This document shows, in pieces, positions 1-9,189 of a stretch of 64,000 nucleotides of DNA. Both the position numbers and the translations under genes were made by a program. Below the pieces are notes generated by a model. The model was not told the DNA's origin and ran no database searches. It was given only the letters and a program-made list of their open reading frames with translations. Source of the DNA: JAPPHA01 sp963662705 (GTDB taxonomy: Bacteria; Pseudomonadota; Alphaproteobacteria; Rhodobacterales; Rhodobacteraceae); assembly GCA_963662705.2 (NCBI GenBank), contig OY759767.1, positions 5,766,001 to 5,830,000 of the forward strand, read 5' to 3'. Within the stretch, counting starts at the first letter, position 1. The number at the start of each line of letters is the position of its first letter.

Positions 1-30
1 CCGGGCATTCTCGATAATGAGGCAGGAGTG

Positions 31-456
31 ATGAAGGTCGGCAGAAACCACCCTTGCCCTTGTGGCAGCGGCAGGAAGTACAAACGCTGCTGTTGGGATC
101 GCAACAGCGGTGCGCACCTCGATACCACGCCAGCGGTATCGTCACACGGGTACAGCTTCGTCGAGACTGACCTTGACCGGCTTTCCAACAGTGTTGTCCG
201 TCTCGTCGGTGAAGGCCGTCTCGATGAAGCTGACGCAGCCTGCGAAAAATTGAGGATCCGCTACCCCGAGACACACGATTGGCTTATGCGTAAAGCCATG
301 GTCTGGGAGGCACGCGGCGAAGCCGAACTGGCGATCGAATATTGGAAGCGCACGATTGACTGGATGGATGCGCATCCCGAAGACTTTGACCCGGAAAGCC
401 GCGAGCCCTTTCGAAAAGACATCGAGCGTCTGCGAAGGAGTGCCAGAAGCGCATAG
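31..456 (+). CDS. SEC-C motif protein with TPR-like helices
   Basis: A small protein of 141 residues. The N-terminus carries a SEC-C zinc knuckle (CPCGSG then KRCC, residues 8-22), the same Cys-rich motif found at the C-terminus of SecA. The rest is helical and acidic/basic, with a pattern like one or two tetratricopeptide repeats around residues 60-115, for example a repeated A-x-x-x-W/Y spacing. I chose ATG 31 because GAGG at 19-22 lies 8 bases upstream; GTG at 28 is the alternative. Stand-alone SEC-C proteins bind zinc and their role is usually unknown. No operon partner is visible, since the next genes are pseudogenes. Confidence 0.75.
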   Translation: MKVGRNHPCPCGSGRKYKRCCWDRNSGAHLDTTPAVSSHGYSFVETDLDRLSNSVVRLVGEGRLDEADAACEKLRIRYPETHDWLMRKAMVWEARGEAELAIEYWKRTIDWMDAHPEDFDPESREPFRKDIERLRRSARSA

Positions 457-865
457 CGAGATGGGCGTCCGCCTTTTTGTGTCGCCCGAGCAGTCCACGT
501 GAAAGTGAACGCCAGGCGGCGGAAACTGGACAGCAGCACCGCGTGGGGACGGCAACGTGTCGCCGGAGTGGCCGGTAAAGTGCCAGGGGCGCGCACGCTT
601 GGGTCGCGGTGGCCAACTGCGTCAAGCCGCGGGAAGGCGTGACCCACAGGGATGTGTTGTTCAGAGCCGTGGGAAAATGTGCGCCATCATTCCCGCGATG
701 TTTGAAGACTGCAATTCCGGCTGGGAACGCCTTCGAGAGCGCCCGGAGATTCCGTTGACCGACCGAACGCCCTTGCACGAGGGACAGAGCATTGGTGAAA
801 TCCCGAGTACGCGGGAGGACAATCGAAGCTTGGCGCAGTCAGAACATGATGAAAGGGAAATCTGA
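457..865. other. Non-coding stretch, no gene recognised
   Basis: About 410 bases between the SEC-C gene and the next, broken gene. Open frames exist on both strands but none has a recognisable family or a good ribosome-binding site. AAAGGGAAA at 853-860 precedes the ATG of the following pseudogene. Confidence 0.4.
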
Positions 866-1490
866 ATGATGCGAAGAACGATTTTTTCTTTCGGCAGTCA
901 CTGCCTTGGTCGGGACGACGATGCTTGGGGTGCCGGTTCAGGCGCAGGAAATGATCATGGTGTGCACGATTGCGCCAAAGACCGGACCGTTCGCCGGTAG
1001 TGCCTCGGTTACCCAGTGGCCCAATGTCGAATTCTGGGTCAAGCAGGTCAACGCGATTGGCGGCCTCCAGATCGGTGACAGCAAGATGATGATCGAAGTT
1101 GTCGAATATGACGACAAGACCAACCCGTTCGAGCACATCAAGCTGGCCCAGCGACTGGCGGAGCACAACAAGGTCGATTTCATCGTCGCTCCCAATGGCA
1201 CCGGTTTCAATCAAGTGCAGAACCGCTGGACCTCGCGAGACCGTGGCATCCCCATCAACTCGGTCAGCTCAGGGCCGGTGGAGACACCGATCCTGGGAGA
1301 TTTCCTGAAAACTCTGGACGCACGTGCCTAAGTGGATGCAAGGGTGATGGACCGCCCCGGCGGTCCTCCCGACATCGTTCTGGCGGTGGCCTTCCTCCTG
1401 AGTGACCACAGCGTCTGGACCCGCGGAACCAATGTCCCCTTCGACGGGGGCATGTCATCGAACATTCTGTGCGAAATGCACGGGCTGTAG
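866..1490 (+). pseudogene. Chimeric pseudogene: ABC binding-protein front, SDR tail
   Basis: The 5' part reads as a periplasmic binding protein of the branched-chain amino acid type (LivJ/Peripla_BP_6). It has a signal peptide split by a frameshift near 895 (MMRRTIFSF, then a new frame reading VTALVGTTMLGV and ending AQA). This is followed by TGPFAG and the typical VEYDDKTNP segment. From about 1235 the sequence changes family and becomes the C-terminus of a short-chain dehydrogenase (INSVSSGPVETPI, then DRPGGPPDI, FLLSD, GTNVPFDGG). The SDR part has one in-frame TAA at 1329-1331 and continues in the same frame to TAG 1488-1490. It is the product of a deletion that joined two genes and then decayed. 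No functional protein is expected. Confidence 0.75.
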
Positions 1491-1503
1491 GGAGAACGAA
1501 CCA

Positions 1504-2772
1504 ATGGAATCTATTGGCTGGATTGTCCTGCTTCTCGCCCAGTTGGCGATCGTGATTGTCGTCATCGGCTGGTTTTACCAGCGCACGTCAAACGAGGAGG
1601 CGTTTGTACGAACGGGCATCGGCGGGCGCCAGGTTGTGATCGAAGCCGAACTGCTGGTTGTGCCGTATTATCACGAGGTCAGCCGCGTCAACATGGCGAT
1701 GCTCCGGCTGGATGTCGATCAGCGGGACGAAACATCGCTGATGACGCAGGACCGGCTACGCGTTGATATCGACGCCGAGTTCTATGTTTCGGTGCTCCCG
1801 GAAGAAGAGGCGATAACCCGGGCTGCTCAAACCCTTGGCAGACGAACGTTTCAGCGGGGTGAATTGAGCGCCCTGTTCGAGGGAAAGAGGGGGTCGACGC
1901 GCTGCGGTCGGTTGCCGCCATGGTGACGATGGATGAGCTGAATGAGAACCGCACGTCCTAAGCAGAACAGGTACGGGAGATCCTTGCGGGTACGCTTGCG
2001 CGTTACGGACTGCAGCTGGACAGCGTGTCGCTCACTGCCCTCGACGAGAATAACGCCTTCAATGCCGTCGGCGTGCGCAAGCTGGCCGGGGTCGTGGCCA
2101 AGTCCAGGAAGGAATGCGCGGAGATTGCACAGCAGCAGGGGATCGAGGTCCTTTTCGCTGCGCAGATTGCAGAGGTGGCGCAACGAAACGCCGAAAGCGA
2201 ACTCATTGCTGCGCGCGCGAATTGAGATGGAGAGAAGCATTCAGGTTGCCGAAGTCGAGAGGGAGTTGGCGCTGTCGATCGCCATCAGTACGAAGAGTCA
2301 GAATGAAAACCGGGCACGGGCCGAAACCGATGCCCGGGCAGAGGCCGTCCGTGAGGCCATTGCCGCCGAATCCGCGAAGAAAACAACTGCGGACACGGCT
2401 GGAGCCAGGCTCGAGGCGTTGCCGGGAATTCTTGCCGAGGTGGTTAAGCCAGCGGAGAAGATTAAGTCGATCAACGTCAACAACCTGTCAGGTGGATTTC
2501 GTGGTACTGCCGGTGACTGGGCGTCGCGACATGCCATGGGCTCGGTCGTCGATTCGATCATGGAGCTGGCAGTCCATCTTCCCCTGCGCAAGAAGATCGG
2601 TGACCAGATGGGCGTCTCGCTTGATGACGCGCTCAAGGACAGCGAATCGGGCAAGGCTGACAACGACGCACGCACGTCCAGGTTGTCGTCCCGGCGATCG
2701 GGCCATTCCCCGGGCGAGAAAGACATACAGGACGACGTACTGTTGAATGCCGTACTCCACAGCATCAGCTAA
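1504..2772 (+). pseudogene. Flotillin/SPFH-family (YqiK-like) pseudogene
   Basis: ATG 1504 opens a protein with one N-terminal membrane helix (residues 4-22, IGWIVLLLAQLAIVIVVIG). An SPFH-type domain follows (EAFVRTG, GGRQVVIEAELLVVPYYHEV, DQRDETSLMTQD). The frame then shifts near 1885. A second frame, containing a TAA near 1963, reads VREILAGTLARYGLQLDSVSLT. Another change near 2222 leads to a coiled-coil, Ala/Glu-rich section and a flotillin C-terminus (KSINVNNLSGG) ending at 2772. Intact family members are about 500-600 residues and form membrane microdomain scaffolds. At least three lesions make this copy non-functional. A NfeD-like partner, common beside this family, is not seen. Confidence 0.75.
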
Positions 2773-3088
2773 GAGCGTGGGTCCTGTTCCAAAGGCGTCA
2801 CCGACCTGATGTTGCCCGGACCTGTTCCTTCTCCGGACCGGTGAGCGAATCCGCGCTTTCCGGAAGTTCATGATCGGCAGCGTGAGACGCCTGGTTTCTG
2901 TCGATTTCCGTATTCCCTGCCGTCAGGTCGGATGCCTTGTGTCCCGGAAAAGATGGCAAGTCGAAATGTCCCGAGTCTGTTTGACGGTGAATGACATTCT
3001 TATCTCCGAGTTGATTGCCGCGATATTTGACGATAATGAGGACACGCGGCAAAAAAATCGATTTTCATGGGATCACGGGGGGATTTGG

Positions 3089-3475
3089 ATGCCATCATGG
3101 GACGCCTACAGGGAATCGGCACGCGCACGCGGGTCACTGGCTTTCGAGCTCTATGTCGTTCTTTCCATACCGGCGGCAACGCAGGAGGTCCTGAAGGCGA
3201 ACCTGCCCGACCATCTGGCCTACCAGAATCGATTGGAAGCCAAAGGCCTGCTCGCATTTTCCGGGCCGCTTTCGGACGAGACCGGCACCGAAATGCACGG
3301 TATGGGTCTGATCATCTACCGTGCTCAATCCTTTGATCACGCCCGCGACCTGGCCTGCAATGACCCAATGCACAGCTCGGGTGCCCGCACGTACACATTG
3401 CGGAAATGGATGGTAAACGAGGGGCAGATCTCACTGACGGCTCAACTGTCTGCCCAATCGGTATCTCTGCGTTAA
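3089..3475 (+). CDS. YciI-like (ferredoxin-like alpha/beta) domain protein
   Basis: A protein of 128 residues of the YciI type. Recognisable pieces are the strand LAFELYVV, the segment LPDHLAYQNRLEAKGLLAFSGPL, the glycine-rich GMGLIIYRA, and the C-terminal DPMHSSGARTYTLRKWMVNEG. The ATG at 3089 fits the family start (MPSWDAYRESARARG); upstream frame extension to 2870 has no homology signal. The purine-rich GGGGGGATTT before it is a weak ribosome-binding site. YciI proteins are small soluble enzymes or ligand binders of mostly unknown substrate. A frameshifted paralogue sits at 37447-37846, directly upstream of malonyl-CoA decarboxylase, which is where this family is often found (inference). 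Confidence 0.7.
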   Translation: MPSWDAYRESARARGSLAFELYVVLSIPAATQEVLKANLPDHLAYQNRLEAKGLLAFSGPLSDETGTEMHGMGLIIYRAQSFDHARDLACNDPMHSSGARTYTLRKWMVNEGQISLTAQLSAQSVSLR

Positions 3476-3831
3476 CCCCCCGTTTCGTCCCTTCCTGCCC
3501 CGGGTTAAACTGGACCCATCCGCCGTCGTTCGACCAGGTCTTGGACGACCCGGTTGTCCCGCCACTGCCCGGTTCATTTGCGGAGTGTCCGCGCACCCTG
3601 CCTGCGAATCCCCCGGATCCGGCGTTTCCAAACGGCCGTCGCAAGACGATGGCCCGCAACGCATCGAATCGGTCCGGTTCCCTGCCGCATTTCCCGGCAT
3701 CATTCGGGGTGGAGGATGCGATGGAAACAAACCCGGCCGATAGCCAGGTCCACGCGGGGAAAGATCCGTGACGCTTCGGCTACTCATGGTCCAGCCACGG
3801 GGTTGCCCTCACCGAGCGGTAGGACCCGGAG
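3476..3831. other. Intergenic stretch, nothing recognised
   Basis: About 355 bases between convergent genes. Overlapping frames on both strands have no recognisable motif. I see no clear terminator with a T-run. Confidence 0.4.
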
Positions 3832-4155
3832 TCAGCCCGCAACGGTTTCAAGAAACTCCACTTCGATGAACGCAATCTCGAAATCGCTGGCGTTGACCAC
3901 ATCGTGGTGAACGCCCTTTCTCCGGAAATAGGGCACTCCGCGGCGCAGTTCGGCAACCCGTGTCGTGCCGTCCGGTTCGCGCAGGAGAAGTTGCCCGTCC
4001 GAGAGAGGTATGACCATATAGTCATATTCGTGAACATGCCAGCCGGTATGGTCGCCCTTCGCGGGAAAGCGCCATTCGGTCGTGCGGGTCCGTTCGTTCT
4101 CCATGAGCACGGTACCGATGGCCGTCCCTTCGCTTGTATCTGAAACGTCGCTCAC
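3832..4155 (-). CDS. Small cupin-domain protein
   Basis: A single-domain cupin of 107 residues. The metal-site pattern is visible: TGWHVHEYDYMVIPLSDGQ for the first cupin motif (H, H, E) and GVPYFRRKGVHHDVVN for the second. I start it at GTG 4155 because AGGGGAA lies 6 bases upstream; the longer frame to 4254 would run deep into pxpC. It is the last gene of the minus-strand operon, beginning 32 bases after the pxpC stop. Cupins at the end of 5-oxoprolinase-like operons are common, and the role here is unknown. It could be a small isomerase or a dioxygenase-like accessory. Confidence 0.7.
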   Translation of the reverse strand: MSDVSDTSEGTAIGTVLMENERTRTTEWRFPAKGDHTGWHVHEYDYMVIPLSDGQLLLREPDGTTRVAELRRGVPYFRRKGVHHDVVNASDFEIAFIEVEFLETVAG

Positions 4156-4186
4156 CGCTATTTCCCCTGTTCCCGTTTCTGCGCCA

Positions 4187-5161
4187 TCAGGCCATTGTAT
4201 CACGAATCCTGCCGAGAATGCCTGACCGGTTCTTTCGTGCGGCAAGCGCCGCATCCATGTCCACCTTGACGAATTTGGTCGGCGTGTTGGGCTGAAGCTG
4301 GCCGATCAGATCCATGTCGGCCGAAATTACGGTGCCCAGCATGAAGTAGCCGCCACCCGAAACCGCGTCGCGGTGCAGCACGATGGGCTCGGCGCCATCG
4401 GGAACCTGGATTGATCCGTAAGGGTAGCACGCATCGGTAATGTTGGAGGGGTTCGAGCCCGCGCTATAGGGCTGTTCACGCGGGACGAATTCCAGCTGCC
4501 GCCCGCCCCTGAAGCGATAACCCATCCGATCGGCTTCGTTGGCGACCGTCCAGGTATCGTCGAAGAACCCTTTCTGCGCGCCCTCGGTGATCCGATGCCA
4601 GTAGAGGCCCGGCAAGACCCTCAACTCGGCTTGGGACCGGGGCAGCCGCCTGAGTGCGGCAGGTACCGATGTGCCCGGCCTGGCGCCGTCGCCAGGTTGA
4701 CCAATCGGCAGGGAATCATCTGGCTGCACCGCGCGTCCGTCGACGCCGCCCAGTGAGCCGATCGGATAGGTCGACCTGCTGCCAAGTGCGGGTGGCGTGA
4801 CGATTCCACCCGAGACGGCAATATATGCGCGCGCCCCGAACTCGAGGAAACCGAATGACAGGACCTGGCCTTTCCTGATGCCCAGTGCCGTCCAGGTTGG
4901 CTGTTCCTCACCATCGATCCGGGGAGGAAGTTCGGCCCCGCAAACGGCCACGACGGCATCCTCTGTGAACTCCAGTTCCGGCCCGAGAAAGACTGTTTCG
5001 AGACCGGCTGCAGCTTCATCATTGCCCACCAGCAGGTTCGCTGCGCGCAGCGCGAGCCTGTCCATCGCTCCGCCCATGGGGATGCCGAGATGGTAATAAC
5101 CTGGCCGTCCGAGATCCTGGATCGTCGTCATGATTCCGGCCGAAACGACGTTAATCGGCAT
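4187..5161 (-). CDS. pxpC: 5-oxoprolinase subunit C (biotin-dependent carboxyltransferase/KipA family)
   Basis: A protein of 324 residues of the AHS2/KipA family, close to the usual 310-330. The family signature TTIQDLGRPGYYHLGIPMGGAMDRLA occupies residues 11-36, and the C-terminal half has QEP-like loops (HRDAVSGGGYFMLGTV). PxpABC catalyses ATP-dependent hydrolysis of 5-oxoproline (pyroglutamate) to glutamate in the cytoplasm, and PxpC works with PxpB. Its start overlaps the pxpB stop by 11 bases, so the two are translationally coupled. The same fold occurs in allophanate hydrolase and urea amidolyase, but the presence of PxpA favours the 5-oxoprolinase assignment. The locus also encodes a biotin carrier and carboxylase. 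Confidence 0.9.
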   Translation of the reverse strand: MPINVVSAGIMTTIQDLGRPGYYHLGIPMGGAMDRLALRAANLLVGNDEAAAGLETVFLGPELEFTEDAVVAVCGAELPPRIDGEEQPTWTALGIRKGQVLSFGFLEFGARAYIAVSGGIVTPPALGSRSTYPIGSLGGVDGRAVQPDDSLPIGQPGDGARPGTSVPAALRRLPRSQAELRVLPGLYWHRITEGAQKGFFDDTWTVANEADRMGYRFRGGRQLEFVPREQPYSAGSNPSNITDACYPYGSIQVPDGAEPIVLHRDAVSGGGYFMLGTVISADMDLIGQLQPNTPTKFVKVDMDAALAARKNRSGILGRIRDTMA

Positions 5162-6023
5162 ACAATTCCTCCATCAGTTTGGCGTTCGTGACGTCCGGGT
5201 CCGCATTGAAGTCCTCGAGTGAAAAGGCAACGTCCCGGACGCGGGGCTCGAACCGTCCGGCCTGCACATCCCCGAGGATCCGGTCGTATTCCATCCGTTC
5301 GATTGGCTTCCACTTGACGATGTCACCGGGACGGAAGAACACCATGAAATCCTTCAGGTACGGAACCTCCTGTTTGGGGTCGTAGATCGTCATCGGTGTG
5401 ATTCCGAACATCTGGTAACCGCCCGCGCCGCGAACCGAGTATATGCAGGAGAATGACCCGCCGTAGCCCACGGTCTGTTTCGGCGTGTCCGTACGCGGGC
5501 GAAGGTATTTGGGTACCTGAATCTGCCGTGCGCGGTCGACCATTTGGTACAGGAAGGGAAGGCCCGACACGAAGCCGACCATCGAGACGAACCAGGGCGC
5601 CCCCGAATGCGCTTCGACAAAGGCCTCGACCGTTCCGTAACCATTGATCCGCGCGGCGTATTCGATGTCGGTTGCGTCAGGGTCCTGGTGGCGTTCGCGG
5701 AACCGCTTGAGAGTCTCGTGTGTCCAGGGGTCCTGGTAGAATACCGGCACCTCGATAATGCGCGTATCCAGTTTGGCTTCGGCCTTCTCGGCCTCGGTTT
5801 CCAACAGCTTGAGTCTTTCCATCAACGCACGGGGGTGGATGATGTCGGGGTTGAACTTGATCTGGAACGAGGCATTTGCCGGGCAGATTTCCGTGACTCC
5901 GTCGATCCTGGCCGCACGCACGGCCTTGGTCATCGAGAGGGAGGTAAAGAATGCCTCCAGCGACATCGCCTCGTCGACATCGACGAAAATGTGCTCGTCG
6001 CCTCCGAACGTGAATCGACTCAT
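5151..6023 (-). CDS. pxpB: 5-oxoprolinase subunit B (KipI/allophanate hydrolase subunit 1 family)
   Basis: A protein of 290 residues of the AHS1/KipI family, with the typical signature GFVSGLPFLYQM and RPRTDTPKQTVGYGGSFSCIYS in the C-terminal half (about residues 150-205). It is somewhat longer than the roughly 220-250 residue minimum because of an N-terminal segment (FTFGGDEHIFVDVDEAMSL) often seen in carboxylase-linked versions. It partners PxpC. It overlaps biotin carboxylase (6020) by 4 bases and pxpC by 11 bases, so the three genes are read together. Function follows family and context. Confidence 0.9.
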   Translation of the reverse strand: MSRFTFGGDEHIFVDVDEAMSLEAFFTSLSMTKAVRAARIDGVTEICPANASFQIKFNPDIIHPRALMERLKLLETEAEKAEAKLDTRIIEVPVFYQDPWTHETLKRFRERHQDPDATDIEYAARINGYGTVEAFVEAHSGAPWFVSMVGFVSGLPFLYQMVDRARQIQVPKYLRPRTDTPKQTVGYGGSFSCIYSVRGAGGYQMFGITPMTIYDPKQEVPYLKDFMVFFRPGDIVKWKPIERMEYDRILGDVQAGRFEPRVRDVAFSLEDFNADPDVTNAKLMEELYAD

Positions 6024-7417
6024 GCCGTCACCTCCTTGTGGTTTGCGAATTTCCCGGCGTTTTGTTCAAGCCATGTCTCCATCCAGCGGGTATGGATTGC
6101 ATTGGCCCGCACGTCTTCATTGCTGGCAAGGGCCGTGAAGAGCGGAGCGGTGGTGCGAAGTCCGCCGATGTCGAGCACTTCGAGTGCAGACATGAGCCGG
6201 GAGATCGCCTGCGCCCTGTCGGGTGCCCAAACGATCAGCTTGCCCAGGAGCGAGTCGTAGTAGGGCGGAACCGCATACCCGTCATAGAGCATGTGGTCGA
6301 AGCGGATGCCGTCACCCTCAGGGATCCGCAGGCCGCCTACGATGCCCGGGAAGGGCATGAAGTCATTTTCCGGATCCTCTGCATTGATGCGGACCTCGAT
6401 GGCGTGGCCGGTCCGGGAGACCTCGCCTTGCGTCAACCCCAGCGCCTCGCCCGCGCAGACACGGATCATGTCGGCCACCAGGTCGGTTCCGCATATCATC
6501 TCCGTCACCGGGTGTTCGACCTGGATACGGGTATTCATCTCGATAAAGTAGAACTCCCCGGTCGCGTCATCGTAGAGATACTCGACGGTCCCGGCTCCGC
6601 GATAGTTCACGGATCTCGCCAGATCGACCGCCGACGCGCACAGGCGCGTGCGCGCCGCGTTGCTGATGGCCGCAGAGGGCGCTTCTTCCCAGACCTTCTG
6701 CCGTCGCCGCTGAAGCGAGCATTCGCGTTCGAAAAAGTGTACAACATCGAGGCCATCTCCCAGCAGCTGCACCTCGACGTGGCGGGCCTTCTCGATCAAC
6801 TTCTCGATGTAGATGCCGTTATCGCCAAAGGCCGCTGCCGCCTCGGACGAGGCTTGCGGCACCAGTTCGCGAAATTCATCGGCGCTCCCGGCCACGCGGA
6901 TACCGCGTCCGCCGCCTCCGCCATTGGCCTTGATCATCACGGGAAAGCCGATCGCCTCGGCCAATTCCAGGCCATCGTCCATGTGGGCGATCAAGCCGTC
7001 ACTGCCGGGAACGGTGGGCACGCCCGCATGTCTTGCTCGTGTACGGGCCGCAGCCTTGTTTCCCATCAGGCGGATCGTATCGCCCGAAGGTCCGACGAAA
7101 ATCAGCCCGGACTGTTCCACGGCATCGGCAAATCGGGCATTTTCCGAGAGAAATCCGTAGCCGGGGTGAATTGCATCGGCGCCGCTATCCCGGGCGGCGG
7201 ACAGAATGGCATGTGCATCAAGGTAGGATTTCGAGGCCTGTGGTGGCCCGATCACCATAACCTCGTCCGCCAACCGGGCAGCGAGGCTCTCGGTGTCGGC
7301 TTCGCTCACCACCTGAACGGTTCCGAGCCCGAGCTTCTTCGCTGCCCTGATCACGCGGCAGGCAATTTCACCGCGATTGGCGACAAGCAGTTTCCTGATC
7401 GTCAAGGCCTGGCCCAC
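6020..7417 (-). CDS. accC: Biotin carboxylase (AccC-type) of the 5-oxoprolinase operon
   Basis: The biotin-carboxylase domain is complete. It starts with RKLLVANRGEIACRVIRAAKKLG, has the glycine-rich ATP-grasp loop KANGGGGGRGI, and the catalytic segment EMNTRIQVEHPVTE. It carboxylates biotin on a carrier using ATP and bicarbonate. The native start has been separated from its neighbour by an insertion sequence. GTG 7417 (inside the left target duplication) and TTG 7405 both give about 461-465 residues, the family length. The open frame continues to 7555 into the element, but that part is element DNA. No good ribosome-binding site remains, so expression of accC, pxpB, pxpC and the cupin may depend on read-through from the transposase. 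Confidence 0.85.
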   Translation of the reverse strand: MGQALTIRKLLVANRGEIACRVIRAAKKLGLGTVQVVSEADTESLAARLADEVMVIGPPQASKSYLDAHAILSAARDSGADAIHPGYGFLSENARFADAVEQSGLIFVGPSGDTIRLMGNKAAARTRARHAGVPTVPGSDGLIAHMDDGLELAEAIGFPVMIKANGGGGGRGIRVAGSADEFRELVPQASSEAAAAFGDNGIYIEKLIEKARHVEVQLLGDGLDVVHFFERECSLQRRRQKVWEEAPSAAISNAARTRLCASAVDLARSVNYRGAGTVEYLYDDATGEFYFIEMNTRIQVEHPVTEMICGTDLVADMIRVCAGEALGLTQGEVSRTGHAIEVRINAEDPENDFMPFPGIVGGLRIPEGDGIRFDHMLYDGYAVPPYYDSLLGKLIVWAPDRAQAISRLMSALEVLDIGGLRTTAPLFTALASNEDVRANAIHTRWMETWLEQNAGKFANHKEVTA

Positions 7418-7422
7418 CGTCA

Positions 7423-9185
7423 GGGGTGCATCCCAGATTCGTTGTTTCAGGCAGCCACGGCCACCTGTGCTTTCCAGTTGAGGAAGTCCACCCAGCGCCG
7501 GTTCTTGAGACAGCACTTGATGGCAAGTACGGCATTTGCGCCTGTGATACTCCAATGACTTCCGGGCCGTTTCATCCGCAGACCCACGATCTGCCGGCAG
7601 GCACTCTCGACGACACCGGATCCGATCTGCATGCCTTGTTGGCGATATGTGTCATACTGCATCTGCGCCTTGTTGGCGGTGAAATAGTCGATGCACTTCG
7701 CCACCGCTTCATCCTTGTGACGATGCGGCGTGAGCGCGGAGATGACCGCATCGACCCGTCCGGCTTTCAGGTCCGCCTTGACCGCCTGCAGCAGGTTCTT
7801 TCGTTCCGCCGTGTCCGGACAGAGCGCCCGCAAGGCGGCGCTTGCGTATTCGATTGCGTGCCACAGGTCGAGAATGAACGTGACCTTCTGGCCGGCTAGA
7901 AGTTCCGCGCAGACATTGCGGATCCAGGACGCAGCATCGGAGATCACCACAACCTCCCCGGCTTCACGCAGCCCCTGTCGGGTGATCTCCCGCTCCAGAC
8001 GCCCGGCAAAGGCCGACCCCCGGCTGACGCCGCCAACGGCGGCGGCACTGTCGATGAGACCGCTGTGGGTCTCGCTGCCCGGGTCCTTCTCCGGCTCGCC
8101 GCTCTTCGGGTGAACACGCTCGGCCGTGTAGATGGTCAGGACCTTCGCCTCGCGGGTCTTCGCGCTGCCGTCCGCCTGCTTGCCCTTGACCCCCGCGACC
8201 GCGCTCTTGCGCATCGGAACCCCGGTGCCGTCCACGCCAAGGTACAGCCGTGGCGCCGCCGGAGCGTCGGGTTCGACAACCTCCTGCTCAAACCGTTGAA
8301 CTTGCTCGCCAATCTTCAAGGTCCACCTGTGCAGCGTGCTCGGCGGGATGCGCACACCGGCAAGGTTCTCAAGCTTGCGGCGTGCCTCCTCGAAACTGCT
8401 GTCTCCGACAACATCGGCCATCAGGGACGCCGCACCCGGCGTGTGGCTCTCACCTTCCAGACCCAGGACACGGTCCAGCGGATGATGACCACAGCCGCAG
8501 TCGCGGCAGTAATAATAGATCCGCTCAATCGTCACCGGACCAAGGCGCGTCATGAAGCTCTTGTCATCGAAACGGTGCCGGACCATCTCCCGACCACAGT
8601 TCGCGCAGAACGGGCTCGGAAGTTCCCTGTCCAGATCCTCCAGGATCGCCTTGAGCGCCGTGGCGCCGCTCGCGTGCGCGCCGTCCCGGAGCGCCCGCTC
8701 GATGCTGTCCAGGTCCGGCCCCGGACGCCCAACCTCCGCCGCCAGCTGCGGCAGTAGGTCCTCGAACCGATCCCGTGTCGCCGACAGCAGTGTCTCCAGA
8801 GCCGACAAACCACCACCCGGCTGCGGCAACTCCGCAGCCGTGATGTCGCGGCAGCGCACCTCGCCATCATCCTCCAGCCAGTATCGGGTGAACCCCTCCG
8901 CATGTTTGCGAACCAGCGGTGGTTGAACCGCCGCCTCGTCCGCGCTCAGGCTCCGCAGATACGCAACCGTATCCGGATGCCGGAATTCCCGTCGTTTCCG
9001 CGCCCTCGCCATGGGTCGTCACTCCTCCTGCTCGATTCTTGCCGACAAGGTGCCCGGCCGTGTCTCCGGCCGTTGATCACCCCGTCGGACCCAAAGGGAC
9101 AAAACCGTCATGCCACGCACAACGCAACCCACAATCCAGAAAATTCACCCGAACTACTCCAAACAACAAACTTGGGGTGCACCCC
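7423..9185 (-). mobile_element. ISKra4-family insertion sequence
   Basis: A complete element of about 1.76 kb. The ends are imperfect inverted repeats: GGGGTGCATCCCAGATTCGT at 7423 and, reading inward from 9185, GGGGTGCACCCCAAGTTTGT, matching at most of about 25 positions. It is flanked by a 7-bp direct repeat ACCGTCA (7416-7422 and 9186-9192); adjacent C residues make the exact repeat length 7 to 10. One transposase gene fills it. It is inserted between the biotin carrier and biotin carboxylase genes, in the same direction as the operon. The right duplication contains the carrier stop codon, so that gene is left intact. Confidence 0.9.
7447..9012 (-). CDS. ISKra4-family transposase
   Basis: A protein of 521 residues that appears intact. 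Zinc-binding cysteines occur at CANCGREM and YYYCRDCGCGHHPLD (about residues 135-175). The catalytic core begins at RLYLGVDGTGVPMR (first Asp, about residue 255), with DAASWIRN and the conserved C-terminal run GSGVVESACRQIVGLRMKRPG SHW characteristic of ISKra4 transposases. It occupies almost the whole element. Both ends and both target duplications are preserved, so the insertion looks recent and the element may still be mobile (inference). Confidence 0.9.
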   Translation of the reverse strand: MARARKRREFRHPDTVAYLRSLSADEAAVQPPLVRKHAEGFTRYWLEDDGEVRCRDITAAELPQPGGGLSALETLLSATRDRFEDLLPQLAAEVGRPGPDLDSIERALRDGAHASGATALKAILEDLDRELPSPFCANCGREMVRHRFDDKSFMTRLGPVTIERIYYYCRDCGCGHHPLDRVLGLEGESHTPGAASLMADVVGDSSFEEARRKLENLAGVRIPPSTLHRWTLKIGEQVQRFEQEVVEPDAPAAPRLYLGVDGTGVPMRKSAVAGVKGKQADGSAKTREAKVLTIYTAERVHPKSGEPEKDPGSETHSGLIDSAAAVGGVSRGSAFAGRLEREITRQGLREAGEVVVISDAASWIRNVCAELLAGQKVTFILDLWHAIEYASAALRALCPDTAERKNLLQAVKADLKAGRVDAVISALTPHRHKDEAVAKCIDYFTANKAQMQYDTYRQQGMQIGSGVVESACRQIVGLRMKRPGSHWSITGANAVLAIKCCLKNRRWVDFLNWKAQVAVAA

Positions 9186-9189
9186 ACCG

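Noticed and set aside
7418..7555. N-terminal extension of biotin carboxylase
   Set aside because: It lies in insertion-element DNA and has no family similarity.
6038..7558. A 506-codon open frame opposite biotin carboxylase
   Set aside because: The biotin carboxylase frame has all its family motifs; this one is its GC-driven mirror.
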